Below are positions 1 through 10,681 of a DNA stretch of 64,000 bases, one piece after another. The stretch's first letter is position 1. Each line of letters begins with the position of its first letter. Location: assembly GCF_001625215.2 (NCBI RefSeq), contig NC_030382.2:35326610-35390609 (forward strand), read 5' to 3'. The notes under the pieces were generated by a model that was given only the letters and a program-made list of their open reading frames with translations, was not told the DNA's origin and did not search any database. This DNA comes from Daucus carota subsp. sativus. Lineage: Eukaryota > Streptophyta > Magnoliopsida > Apiales > Apiaceae. The position numbers and the translations under genes are program-made.

Positions 1-141
1 TGTATACTTAGAAGAATTTGCCTTAGACTTCCATTTGCAACACTTATTAAAATATATATATTTATATACATATATATATAGAATTAATTGTGTTTAAATA
101 ATTACTTGACTTATTTATGTTCAAGTAATTCACAATTAATA

Positions 142-172
<31 letters not shown>

Positions 173-1935
173 TAATAAATTCCTTTGGCAATATCCTGGA
201 GCAGCTCGATTGACTTGATCAATTAATTCGTTGATCGAATCCACTGAATACTTTCGTACGTCCTGACGTCCTGTGCACTGGTCTGGTTCACGAACGACTC
301 GAACTGAAATGATTCCTTGAATCCTTTGCTTGATAATATACTTGATCAGTCATTCCGGGTTAGTTTATGCTTCAGTTTGTTGATTATAAATAACCAACCA
401 AGATATATAGAAATATCTTGCTTCAGGGGTTGCACTGAAATCTTTCGAGTACTTGGACAACATCTTCATTGCTTCCACAATCTTGAATACTTCAATCCTT
501 ATTCTTCACCGAGGCATGAACATATTAATGAACTTCTTCCAGTGAACTTATTCCTTCAAGACTGTAGATGGCTTCTTCAACCTTTGTCTTCGTATCTTCC
601 GATTCCGGTGCAGGCGTAGTGTTATTTACTTGTCCTGTTCTATTGTTGAGTTATCATCCCTATGTAACAGATAGGGTTGTCTTTACATTTAGACTTACAG
701 TAGACCTTCGAAAAACTTGAACTCCATTTTAATAGTCTCGGGAATAATCTTTATTGGGATGAACATACCATTCTCGAGAATTTCAATGTACATCAAATTA
801 TCAACTCGAATAAATAGAATCATTTTCTTTTTCCAGTTATTGTAATCATCTCTGTCAAATGGCGGTACCTTGATTCCTAATTTTTGAGTACTCATGATTT
901 CAGATAAATTATGATTAAGTGCGGAGCTTGCTTTTTGATTTGTACCTAGTCAGGTTTCAAATCTGTATGTCAATGAACAGGCTCGGATACCAATTGTTAG
1001 TCCCAAGTGACATAGAAGAGGGGTTGAATATGTCACTACCAAATTCATCTTTTAATCGTAATTAAATAACTCCAACAAGTTTGGGGAATAATCATATGGA
1101 TATAGTCCTCGAGGCTAGGGGTGCTACAAATCGAATTATTATGTCAGCAACAAGACAATAAACCACAACACACAAATAAGCTAAACAATTCTCTCAATCT
1201 ATCTCGACTATCCATAGTAGAGTATTTAAGTGGTAGTGTGCACAATTACAACGTGTGTTGTTATTTTGAAATGAAAATACTTGGCTCGATTTATAGACTT
1301 AAATTGTAACCATGGTTAGTTGTTGTAGTTAGTTCTTGAGTTGCTTCCTGATTTGGCTCTTGAGTTTGTTATCGAGTTTGCTCTTAAGTTGGTTCTTTTT
1401 AACCATAGTCAAATCATCAGGAGTTTGTTCCGGAGTTGGTTCCAACACATATGTACCAAGGTGGCGCAGACTCCTTTACAATGAACACTCTATGATTTCC
1501 TTGGCGCAAACTCGATATCGTACGTGTTGACGTTTGGTTCACTGGTCTGGTTCACAAACGACTAACACTAAAATTGAACTCTATATCGTCTTTGATGAAT
1601 TATCTTGATCAGTCCATGTCGGGTTAGAAATGCTTCATTTTATGATTATAAATTATAAGGTGGTCGATACTGGAATACGCTGGCACTTGATACCGAATCT
1701 GTAGACAAATGATGTTACCTGAAACATGCATCTTGAACTTTATTCTTTAATGAGGCTTTAATATATTAATGAAATTCTTCTAGTGAATTTGTAATTATTT
1801 CAGTTTACAGATCGTTTAATTCTGTATCTACCAGTTCTTCTGACTGTTGATTCTTGCACCATATTTCTTTATTATTTTTTATCTTGTTTATAGTGTTGAT
1901 TTATCACTATTATATATTACGTTATATTATACTTT
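1..1935 (-). mobile_element. Decayed Copia-type LTR retrotransposon
   Basis: Two diverged copies of one sequence lie at about 235-660 and 1520-1935. Both contain a 'cactggtctggttcac' block followed by a 'cttgatcagtc' block, and are read as LTR remnants. Between them on the minus strand are a primer-binding-like site at 981-992 (complement of GCTCGGATACCA, close to the initiator tRNA-Met type) and a gag start at 895. The LTR edge is probably the TG at 995. Pol is absent, so the element is mostly deleted. The boundaries are estimates. Confidence 0.6.
695..895 (-). pseudogene. Copia gag N-terminal fragment
   Basis: The 66-residue frame opens MSTQKLGIKVPPFDRDDY and continues with NNWKKKMILFIR. 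This is the start typical of plant Copia gag proteins (P-x-F-D-x-x-D-Y-x-x-W-K pattern). The frame stops early and no capsid zinc knuckle, protease or integrase follows, so it is a relic of the LTR element around it. Confidence 0.6.
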
Positions 1936-2606
1936 ATAGAAGAAAAACAAACACGTCATCACCTAACTTAACAAAAACAAACAAATTTCATCGATATGTC
2001 CAATGAAAGCATATGAATATAATTATGTGTGTGATCAATTTCAGTTATCATGAAGAAAAACTAGATAAAAAAAACAAAAAATCATGCACATGAGTTCAAA
2101 TAAAACATTTAATTTGTGGCGTTACTATTTCTGGTAGCGTTTCAATGTTAAACTTACATGGATGCTAGCTGTTACCAAATAACTATAAAAAATACCATCC
2201 TCGTTTCACATTCACAATCAAGCCTTGCTAGAAGCTTCCATTTTTATTATTTTAGTCGTTTTAAGTTATAACCGTATTTGTACTATTCATTTATATGTTT
2301 CCTTATTGAAAATGGTCATAAATTCATTAAGTGTGATGGTAATTATTTAACTCTTTATTCATAACATTTTTCATGTGTAGGAACTCCAAATATTAGTCGG
2401 TAGATGAAAATCGAGATCAACGATCATAAAAATTTTTTGCGGCACATCAAACTTCTTATTTCATGTATTTTTGTGAAATTTATAAAAACCAATGAACCGA
2501 AAATACCTTTACACAAACATAGATACACACACACACACACACACATTACTAGATTTATTACCTCTTAAAAGCTTTCACTCTTATCTATTCATTCTTAACT
2601 CATTCT
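1936..2606. other. Upstream region of the MYB gene
   Basis: No ORF is supported here. The stretch is AT-rich and ends with a short CA microsatellite at about 2526-2545, some 60 bases before the MYB start codon. It probably contains the promoter and 5' UTR, but I see no convincing TATA box. Confidence 0.4.
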
Positions 2607-4024
2607 ATGGACAACCAAGGTGGTGAAGGTAATATTTATCTCAATGGATTAAATTCGCGAAACAACCTACCTTTTCATCAACTTCCTTTAACTACTAAAC
2701 ATCAAACCACTCCTACTTTTCCAAACATCGAAAGAATTCTTGAGATTGATCCTAACTCCAATCTTGATCTGAGTCAAGAATTGAATGAACCAATACAAGG
2801 TGAATTGGACGAAGTTTCAACTCGTAGAAAAGGAAAATGGAGTACTCAAGAGGACAGGTTCTCTTTATTCATATTTCTTCATATATATTTTACTCCCTCC
2901 GTCCCAACTTATCTGTCTTGTCTGACTTTTTGTGATCAAATTGACCAAACTTTGACGGGTAATTCACAATTATTCCTACATGATCTTGAAAATAGAAAAA
3001 TTACATTTTAAAGTAAAATAGATGTAGATTATAATAATATATATTTATTCATGATTTTTTCAAATTATTTTATATACGTAAATTTCAATCAAAGTTTGGT
3101 CAATTTGACCATAAAAGATCAAACAAGGCAAATAAATTGGGATGGAAGGAGTATATCTACAAAAAATTTTGTATACTATTTTAGTGTGATCATCATCTTA
3201 TTCGTTCATTAATATTAGTATAATAAATATGCAATGTATTTCGAAGAATAATTAAATTTATTTGATGATATTAAAGGAAGTTTTTGAGCTTAGTGAATAA
3301 ACATGGAGTAGGAAAATGGGCTGAAATATCCAAAGAGATGGATAGTCGTAATGCAAGGCAGTGCAGTGCAAGATGGAATGACGATTTATGCCCTGATATC
3401 AAGGTTAGTCATCGATAAAGTTTTGTATTATATACATATGTGTGTGTGCGCGCGCGCCCGTTCATAAGTGTTGTGTGTTCTTGTTATTTTCATAATATGG
3501 TTTTATTTTCCTTGAGAATATTAGAACTTTGTGACTTTGCTTCATTTTGATCCTTCAAAACACCGAGAAAAATATTTTGACACACACATACACATAAATA
3601 CACACACACACACACATACAAATAATACCCTCGTCAATCCCATTCAATATAGGATACCATGTGAAAGTTACTTTAGAATCATCAAAATATGTATAAATTT
3701 GAGTTAATTATTTTATTTAAAAGTTGTTTTTTTTCCTTTATACACACATATCTTTATGCATATATAGTGAATTACCTGTTTCATTTGGTGATGAGTTGAT
3801 TTCAGAAGGATATGTGGTCATCAGAAGAAGAGAAGGTGTTTGTCGAAGCTCATAAAATTCTTGGGAATAAATGGGCAGAAATTGCCAAAAGAATCCCCGG
3901 AAGGAGTGCAAACAACGTTAAAAATCATTGGTATTCCATAAAGAATAAGATGTTAAGGATGAAAAGGAAAGAATCCCCCATGCTGGAAGGCTACATCAAC
4001 ACCAAAATTCCAAAAAAAAGTTAA
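2607..4024 (+). CDS. R2R3-MYB transcription factor, MYB98/MYB118-like
   Basis: Predicted exons are 2607-2857, 3277-3403 and 3806-4024, giving 198 residues. All junctions are GT-AG and stay in frame. Repeat R2 starts near residue 76 (KGKWSTQEDRKFLSLV) and R3 near residue 127 (KDMWSSEEEKVFVEAHK). R3 has the helix GNKWAEIAKRIPGRS and ends KNHWYSIKNK. The 'DIKKDxW' linker and 'NKWAEIAKR' helix point to the MYB98/64/119/115/118 clade, DNA-binding regulators often acting in gametophyte or seed development. That role is inferred from the family. R2 is divergent (EMDSRNARQCSARWNDDL where relatives have LPGRIGKQCRERWHNHL). The protein ends about 20 residues after R3, so the C-terminal activation region usual in the clade is short or missing. 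A Stowaway-like MITE sits in intron 1. Confidence 0.85.
2893..3151. mobile_element. Stowaway-like MITE in MYB intron 1
   Basis: Terminal inverted repeats CTCCCTCCGTCCCAACTTAT and, on the other strand, CTCCTTCCATCCCAATTTAT are flanked by TA on both sides. At about 259 bp with no coding capacity it fits a Tc1/mariner-derived MITE. It lies wholly within the intron. Confidence 0.85.
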
Positions 4025-4329
4025 TGTTCTCAACTGCAAGAACTCCTCCACTGGATCTCCAAGTACTACTTTCTCTTCTGGCTAATCATGCTAGCGACCT
4101 TGATGTTTCTTGATATCTGTTACCCTTTGCGTGTAAGGGCTAATGTGGTTTATTGGGTTAGCGTTAGTGCAAACATTAGTGATGTTTAAATGCCTAAAAT
4201 AGATGTTAAATGGGGGACGTGATGTACCTTCAATCAATATAATTTAACAAAGACGTTATTAGTTTATTATTAATTATCATAAATAAATGTTAGGTCTAGT
4301 CTATGTATATGTCCATTATTTTAGTATAT
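4025..4329. other. MYB 3' flank
   Basis: Probable 3' UTR and downstream spacer of the MYB gene. No ORF or element is recognised. Confidence 0.4.
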
Positions 4330-4720
4330 CTAGTACAGAAATAGCCTTTAGCATCGGTTAAAATACTCTTTTGGCGTCAATTAAGTGGAGTAGTATATGC
4401 AGGCGACACTAAAAGTATAGCATTTTAGCGTCGGTTAACTTGGCGACGCAGAAAAGTTACATATGTGTTAGTGTTAAGGAACGTCGCCGCTATTTGTATG
4501 ACTAGTTTCGTAGGTTTTAAGAAACGCCGACGCTATTGTCGCTATTTGTATGACCTACAACGTTGGTTCTGGAAAATGTCGACGTTTTTCGTTTGACCTA
4601 ATGCGTCGGTTCTGGTAAATGCCGACGCTTTTAATCTCATCTACTACGTCGGTTCCGGAAAATGCAGGCGCAATTGGTTTGACCAATTACTGTCCGTTTT
4701 GTTAAATGTCGACACTTAAA
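4330..4720. repeat. CACTA-like subterminal repeat cluster
   Basis: About ten imperfect copies of a short motif (GCGTCGGTT...AAATGxCGACGC) occur in both orientations over 400 bp. Such GCGTCGGTT arrays are typical of the subterminal regions of plant CACTA (En/Spm) transposons. A possible degraded terminus, 'TAGTACAGAAAT', lies at about 4331. No partner end and no transposase are seen, so this would be a solo or truncated end. Confidence 0.45.
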
Positions 4721-5037
4721 GTTTTATTTCTTTTGGAAAAAATTCTTTTTTAATTTATCTTTTTCCTGCTTTCACAATACCAAAAATATGACAAAGATAA
4801 CTGTAACAATTTCGGAATCAAATAACATTTTTTTAAAATAAGGAAGGCACCTCGTATGAATTTTATAAATTAAACAAAAAGATACAACCAAATAAAAAGA
4901 TTTCTTTAAACACACTCCAAGAAACCTCCACAAAGGAAACCACAAAAGAAATAAGTCCAAATAAAATTACAAGCATAAAAAAGGATTAAATAAACTCTGC
5001 TAAAAACATCAGCACTCCCTCACCAAGACACCACAAA
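4721..5037. other. Unassigned sequence left of the hAT
   Basis: No gene is recognised. The sequence continues after the hAT insertion (from 5806), showing the hAT split a pre-existing unknown stretch. Confidence 0.3.
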
Positions 5038-5805
5038 CAGGGCTGTTTAACGAACCGAGCTGTTCGCGAACAAGCTCGAGCTCGGCTCGTTAAGAGCTCG
5101 TTCGGCTCGGCTCGTTAAGTTAACGAGCTCGAGCTCGAACACAAAAAATTGTTCGTTAAGTAAACGAGCTCGAGCCGAGCTTTTAGTATGTTCGGCTCGA
5201 GCTCGGCTCGAGCTCGACTCGAGCTCGCTCGGCTCGAGCTCGGCTCGTTAAAGCTCGAAAAAATGTAATATTTTTGGTGTTTTTTTTATAATTTAAATAT
5301 GTTATTGAACTCAGAATTCAACATATAATTTATATATATATATTTTAGTGATGTAACCAAAGGAAAATAATAATTTTATATGGTTTGCTATTTTAACAGT
5401 CAAGTAGAAGGTTAACTAGTACCGCTAACTAGTGTTTAATCCTAAATTAGTGTTTCAATTTTTTAAAAAATATTTCTTACCGATTCAACCGTATGGATGT
5501 TAACATATATACATTTTAGTGATATAAACAAAGTTTCAAAAAAATTAAAATTATTTGGTTAGCTATTTTAAGAGTCAACTAGCGGTTTGTCTTTATTTTT
5601 TTTCTGGCTCGGCTCGGCTCGACTCGGCTCGGCTTGTATTTGTTCACGAACAAGCTCGTGTTCGGCTCGTTAGTTAACGAGCCGAGCTTGAACACAATTT
5701 TTGTTCGATAAAAAAGCTCGGCTCGGCTCGACTCGTCAGAAAAAAAATTAAAGCTCGGCTCGGTTCGGTCAAAACTCGGCTCGACTCGGTTCGTGAACAG
5801 CCCTA
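5038..5805. mobile_element. Non-autonomous hAT element with 8-bp TSD
   Basis: The element begins CAGGGCTGTTTAACGAACC and ends GGTTCGTGAACAGCCCTA, giving inverted ends. It is flanked by the 8-bp direct repeat ACCACAAA (5030-5037 and 5806-5813), the target-duplication size of hAT transposons. Both subterminal regions are packed with GAGCTCG/CTCGGCTCG units (about 5060-5260 and 5605-5790), likely transposase-binding arrays. The roughly 350-bp core is AT-rich and non-coding. Confidence 0.9.
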
Positions 5806-7250
5806 ACCACAAACGCCACAACCAAGCTCTTAGCTTCGAACAAAAATCACCTATAACAGACAATTGCATCTTGCTCTGAACACTTCCTACACCTTTGAGT
5901 ACTGAAAAAAAAAAAAATAGAACCCGCAGTACGCGCCCACAGACCGGAGCCTGATCACCACAGTCGTGGACCAGATGTGGGGGTACTCTACCAGTGAAGA
6001 GAAACAACTTTGCACTAGGAGGCAGTGAGTGAGGAAATACCAAAAGCTGCATATCAGTTTTTAACAACTTCTGTGCAAGTGACCTCTGTTCCACAGTCAA
6101 GCTCACTTAAAATTATATTCGTATGAAGTTCCAATTTTCTCTTTTATTTATAACAAATAGGACTAATGAAGAGTTAAGTTCTATGGAGCATACAACAACA
6201 TTGGAGTATTCGAGTACGAGTTATAATGTTTTAGTTTAATTAAAAATAATATCTTTCATTATCCAAATTATTATGTAATTCATCATTTATAAGTTGTCTT
6301 AAACAAAATTATTAATCAATCAATAACATTTTTCAACTTTAACAAGTATTAAGATTCATGCTTTGCTTATTAGTATTATTGCAGAACATAGTGACCTCTG
6401 ATTATAAAAGTAATTGTTCAGCGTTTTGATTACAATGTTTATATTGTGGAACATAATCTGCAGGTTGTCGAATGTTTACAATATTGTAAGACAAAAAAAG
6501 TTAAATTTAGATGAGTAGATTATATTTTTTCCAATACTCTAATATTTTTATCTACTCCATAGAACTTATCTTGACCAATGAAACAGGAAGTACCTTAAGT
6601 TTTGATAGGAATTACCAGAAAATCAAAACTTCGATAGGGGAAGAATCATTATGAAATACCTTTACATGCTTCCTCATGTTACTTTGACTGGAAAATTTAT
6701 GGCTGCAGCCTGTGAAAGAACATTCGAAAAGTTCTTCTTGGTGCTACAGATGGTGATTCAGGTGGTCCTTCTGTAACTGGAATTGTAGAGAGCATCAACT
6801 TCGATATGGGAAGAATCATTATGAAATTCTTTACATGCCTCTTCATGTTACTTTGAACATTATACCATTCCTTACAAACTACAAACTTTAACAAGCACAG
6901 CCAGGAAAAGGTGTACAATTGAAAGAGCACTATACCATTCCTTCTCCAAGTCTTGTGAGCAGGCTGGTTGAACCAAGTCTTTTGGAATAATAATTTATTA
7001 AACTAAGGATGATTTCTTAATCGCATCCAAACAATATACTAGCAGCTCTGTTTGTAAAAGATTATTAACTTTACTATTTGAAGATAAATGTTTTTTTTTT
7101 GAAGCTATTTGAAGATAAATGTTAAATTATCCTTCTGAGAAAAAAGAAAAATAAACACTAAATCACATTTGCGATTACTCCAATTGTTCGATCACCTGCA
7201 TTAGATATGAATTAATATTCAGCCAACTTTTACTTCTAATTCAGCTGACA
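5806..7250. other. Intergenic, no gene supported
   Basis: A 175-codon open frame on the minus strand (5579-6106) runs across the hAT end and is not credible. Near 6630-6690 and 6800-6860 a roughly 60-bp segment (GGGAAGAATCATTATGAAAT) is repeated imperfectly. Nothing else is recognised. Confidence 0.3.
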
Positions 7251-7329
7251 GCTGATGCAAACTAAGAAAATGACATACAATTCAGAAAATTACCAGTTGG
7301 ATCAGCATTTCCAACTATTTGAAGGGCAT

Positions 7330-7632
7330 CTAAGTGGCAAGATCAACTTCAGTTTGACTCACTTGTGTAAGATTCTCATGACCAGTCTCAACAGATTCCC
7401 TCAAGATGTTCAAAACATCACCGTTGCCCATAAAAATTACAATCTCATTTTCAGAATATAAGACTCCCTTGTCCTCTCCGTCACGATTGCTTACTGCACA
7501 TTCCCCACCATATTCCCAACCTTCAGTACTGCATGGATTACTTGGTTCAGAATTTAAACGCATAATGTCACTCAGGCGTATCATTAAACAGGTTGTATAA
7601 ATGATATAAACATGGGAGGAAGGTGGGAACAT
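7330..7632 (-). other. Open frame of unknown origin, possibly a gene fragment
   Basis: A 100-codon frame has a hydrophilic, protein-like composition (for example CSTEGWEYGGECAVSNRDGE) and no obvious repeat content. I do not recognise a domain. It sits in a stretch of captured or broken gene pieces, so an orphan exon or pseudogene fragment is more likely than a gene. Confidence 0.2.
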
Positions 7633-7790
7633 AAGAAAATGTCAAGAATCAGTGACATTTGCACTAAGAATCCTAAAATCTTACACAGTGAAGTGACCGG
7701 AGGGTAAAGCTTTATGCCCAATTTCTTCTATATCTCTTCCATTTGATATGCTTCTAGTACTGGTTAAATATATATCAAGTCTCCTAAGAT

Positions 7791-8330
7791 GTGTTGGATA
7801 TTTGCAATGAAAGAGATAGAGAGTTGATTAAACGTATACCAATCCCAAGTCGTAGTACTCAAGATTCATGGTTTGATTATTCGAAGATACGGGATGCTTT
7901 ACTGTTAAAACTTAAAAGTTGTTATCGAAAATTGCAGGGGGAACATGTACGGGATCATGCAGCGTTTTGGAGGAAGCTGTGGTCTCTGCAGCTGCCAAGT
8001 AAAATAACAACTTTTATGTGGCGTGTTTGTCGAAAGTGCTTGCCTAGTTCTGTGAATTTAGCGAGTAAAAGAGCTCAAATGGATACAAAATGCTCCTGGT
8101 GTCTCGTTCAGAATGAGGATGATACTCATGTTCTGTTTGACTGCTCTTTTGGGCAAGTGTAGATAGCATTGGGAGCCCAGGAGTTGCTCCACGTTGATCA
8201 AGAAAGCAGTGCAGTGGAGATAATATACTAGCTATTCAATATGTGCACAAAGGAGAAACTTGCTTTGGTTGCCATAATTTGCTGGAACTTGTGGCATAGG
8301 CGTAACAAATTTCGATTGTCATCCTGATGA
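7791..8330 (+). pseudogene. LINE reverse-transcriptase C-terminal fragment (zf-RVT)
   Basis: The frame reads FWRKLWSLQLPSKITTFMWR, then CRKCLPSSVNLASKRAQM and CSWCLVQNEDDTHVLFDC. This is the zinc-binding-like region that follows reverse transcriptase in plant non-LTR retrotransposons (W-x-LWxLxxPxKxxxFxWR ... CxxC ... HxxFxC). After a stop at 8162 the family continuation ICWNLWHRRNKF is still readable at about 8270-8310. The upstream RT and endonuclease are missing. Confidence 0.7.
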
Positions 8331-8364
8331 AGTTCATGAAGTTTAATTAGTCTTGGAGCCTTTG

Positions 8365-8590
8365 ATATGCTTTTTAGATCAGTCGTGGTGCTTAGAAATT
8401 TCTTGGATAAATTTCTAGAAAGTACAACTGCATCTTCTAAAGCTGTTGAACCACCTTGGCCGAGGAATGGAACCATTACATGCATTGCATCAGCAGGTCC
8501 CAGGGTGTGCGATATGTCATACGTGTCAAAGATCCTTTATCACTTCCAGAGTTTCTTATGGGAAACTTTTTACTACTTGCAAGTGTATTC
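8365..8590 (-). pseudogene. Fragment of a FAD-dependent monooxygenase
   Basis: On the minus strand the frame reads ADAMHVMVPFLGQGGSTALE then DAVVLSRNLSKKF. This matches the FAD-binding GDAxHxMxPxLGQGGxxALEDAxxL motif of plant salicylate-hydroxylase-like monooxygenases. Upstream, 'TPWDLL' is readable only in a shifted frame. No FAD Rossmann N-terminus is present. It is a short captured or degraded fragment. Confidence 0.65.
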
Positions 8591-8639
8591 CCTTATGAGC
8601 ATGTAAGTTGCACAAGGGAAAGGTAATATATTTTCGCCA

Positions 8640-8765
8640 CGCAATCCCTCTACCACTCAGCTAATAGCCCATCGTGCGAGCTTTCAGCTGGGCCGCTATG
8701 TCAAAAGCGAGAGAAACCCCATCCCTCTCTTTCCTTTTTACGCCCTCATATCTCATATCGCCACA
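8640..8765 (-). other. Probable plastid DNA insert (rrn16-trnI spacer, NUPT)
   Basis: Read on the minus strand, this stretch contains GGGATGGGGTTTCTCTCGCT, CATAGCGGCCCAGCTG and GGGCTATTAGCTGAGTGGTA. From memory these closely match the chloroplast spacer before trnI-GAU and the first bases of that tRNA (GGGCTATTAGCTCAGTGGTAG). The tRNA is cut after about 24 bases and has a changed D-stem base, so it cannot be a working tRNA gene. Confidence 0.6.
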
Positions 8766-8869
8766 CGGGGTAAAAATACCAAAGTTGTATTTGACTGCAT
8801 TCAGATCAACAGTATAATCAATTGTAAATTCTTTTAACAAAAAAGTAGCATTTTTATAAATACCCAATA

Positions 8870-9508
8870 AAAATTATACCATTCAAATTGCTAAATTATT
8901 ATTATTCTTGGATTTTTTTCTTTGAAATAATGTTATTATTGTTATGTTCACTCCGTCAAAGATAAGTTTGTTTTTGTTGGAGGACATTTATAGCTGAATA
9001 ATTTGCAGGACAGCACTAGAGTGAGGCTCATGTATACAAGGACATTCTACTCACTGGAAAGACCAGGCTACAGGTAAAGCAAACCACACCGACAGAGCAG
9101 TGTCGGTTGTATTCTAAAACCAAAAAACATTCGTCGCCCGAGCATGTTAGTAAAATTTTAGTTCTATCTATTTTGTTTTATAAATAAATTAAAAGTCTCA
9201 TTTTTAAGTTGAGATATAGGAAATGAGAATCTAATGAGATAATAGTAAATCTTAAAGTCTTATGGAAAAAAGTAAAGCTTAAAGCAAAAGGTCAGACTAT
9301 TTTATGAACATGATGTAGTTTAACGAATATTTATTCTTTTCTGCTAAATCTAACATTTATATTTTATCTTCATAGAATTCAAAGAATTTTCGAAAAATTT
9401 ATATGCACATGAATATTTTAAGAGATTGATACTGCTAAGCAAATACATATCTTATTTTGATAATATCTTATTTCTCAAAATAAAAAGTATATCATTAAAA
9501 TATATTTA
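8870..9508. other. Intergenic, nothing recognised
   Basis: AT-rich sequence without a supported ORF or element ends. Confidence 0.3.
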
Positions 9509-9869
9509 GGTATTGTTTGGAGTTGCTGTTACAAACAGCAAAAGCAGCTTTTTGCTGGAAAACAGATAAAAACTGTTTAGTAAATCTTAAAGTAGTTTTT
9601 CTGAACAGCAATTTTTAGCGGAAAAGCTGCTTTTAGAAAAAGTAGTTCTCCCCATGCTTTTGGAAAAAGTTGTTTTTAGCTTTTGCAGGAAACTATTACA
9701 GATTTCACTATCAAAACTCATCAAAAAAATTACCTTTTTTATATTACAACTCAAAATAAGTAAATATAAAAAAATACCAAACAGTTATCTGATTTCTACA
9801 ACAGCACTTTTTTTACCAGCACTTTTTTTGACCGCACAACAATTTTTAACAGCACTCCTAAACAGACCC
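9509..9869. mobile_element. PIF/Harbinger (Tourist-like) MITE
   Basis: The ends GGTATTGTTTGGAGTTGCTG and, on the other strand, GGGTCTGTTTAGGAGTGCTG are imperfect inverted repeats flanked by TTA on each side (9506-9508, 9870-9872). The 3-bp TTA duplication and GGGTCTGTTT terminus fit Harbinger-derived MITEs. Diverged relatives appear at about 47,690-47,995 and 62,350-62,600. Confidence 0.7.
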
Positions 9870-9984
9870 TTAATGTTATAAGTTAACTAATTATATAATC
9901 CTAACAAAAAAAAAACTACATTTTCGTAAGTTTTTTTTTTGCCACAGAAAGGATAACATCATTACTTTCATATCATTACAAAGA

Positions 9985-10285
9985 ACATGATAAAACTAAC
10001 ATCCTCCGTAGTTAAATAGTGAGCTACTTTATTTGCAAATCGTTTTACAGATCTTAACATTACATTTTGATTTTGTATTACTAGAAATCGCCGACAGTTA
10101 TCCACTACGCGTCCAAGATATGATAAGCTTGAGTAGCAGCTGCGCTGCGTATTCACTGGACTAGCTCCACATAATCGGTTTCCACCTCCGCATATGCTGC
10201 TTCTTCGTCTTGATCCAGCTGAGAGCTTCTCTAATTTCCATTAATTCTGCTAAAACTGGTGTTACTGAGCCTTGACAACATCTTG
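9985..10285 (-). pseudogene. LINE RNase H domain fragment
   Basis: The minus strand reads VLAELMEIREALSWIKTK, then VEVETDYVELVQ in another frame, then VVDNCRRFLVIQNQNVML with VKRFANKVAHYLT. This order (AELxxIREAL, ETD, NV..VKRxANxxAHxL) is the RNase H domain of plant non-LTR elements. Frameshifts and stops mark it as dead. Confidence 0.65.
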
Positions 10286-10681
10286 ATCTTGCATTTTCGT
10301 CAGGTTTTAGTTACTATTGCTTTAGATTATTTATTGTTTCATAAGTTTATTAGGCTTAAGCTTAACCACTCCAATTATATTAAATTATTGTTTAATTAAC
10401 ATGGGGGCATATATGCTTTAGTGCTTTAATATATTCGTGGTCATTATCAAACACGACCTCCCCACAGCATCATCATACAAAATAATTAGAAAAAACCATG
10501 TGAAAGGGACTATAACAAAAGCAAGATTTGTCGACAAACACTAACTTTAATTTTTCTTTTCACTCCCAAATAACATAAGTTTAATCATTAAGGAGATTAA
10601 AAAGAGTCATTACTTGACCACTCCATAACTTATCTATAGTGCAAGCACACACTACACTATCATTATAACCACTTAAATAAA
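10286..10681. other. 3' flank of the zinc-finger gene
   Basis: No ORF is supported. On the minus strand this follows the stop codon and probably includes the 3' UTR. Confidence 0.35.

Noticed and set aside
5060..5260. CRISPR-like or satellite repeat
   Set aside because: The GAGCTCG units vary in spacing and lie inside hAT ends with TIRs and a target duplication, and this is a plant nuclear genome.
5579..6106. 175-codon open frame on the minus strand
   Set aside because: It crosses the right end of the hAT element and its target duplication, and contains the element's subterminal repeats; no family features.
8650..8690. tRNA-like sequence (trnI 5' end) on the minus strand
   Set aside because: Only about 24 bases of the tRNA are present and the anticodon arm is missing, so it is part of a plastid insert and not a gene.
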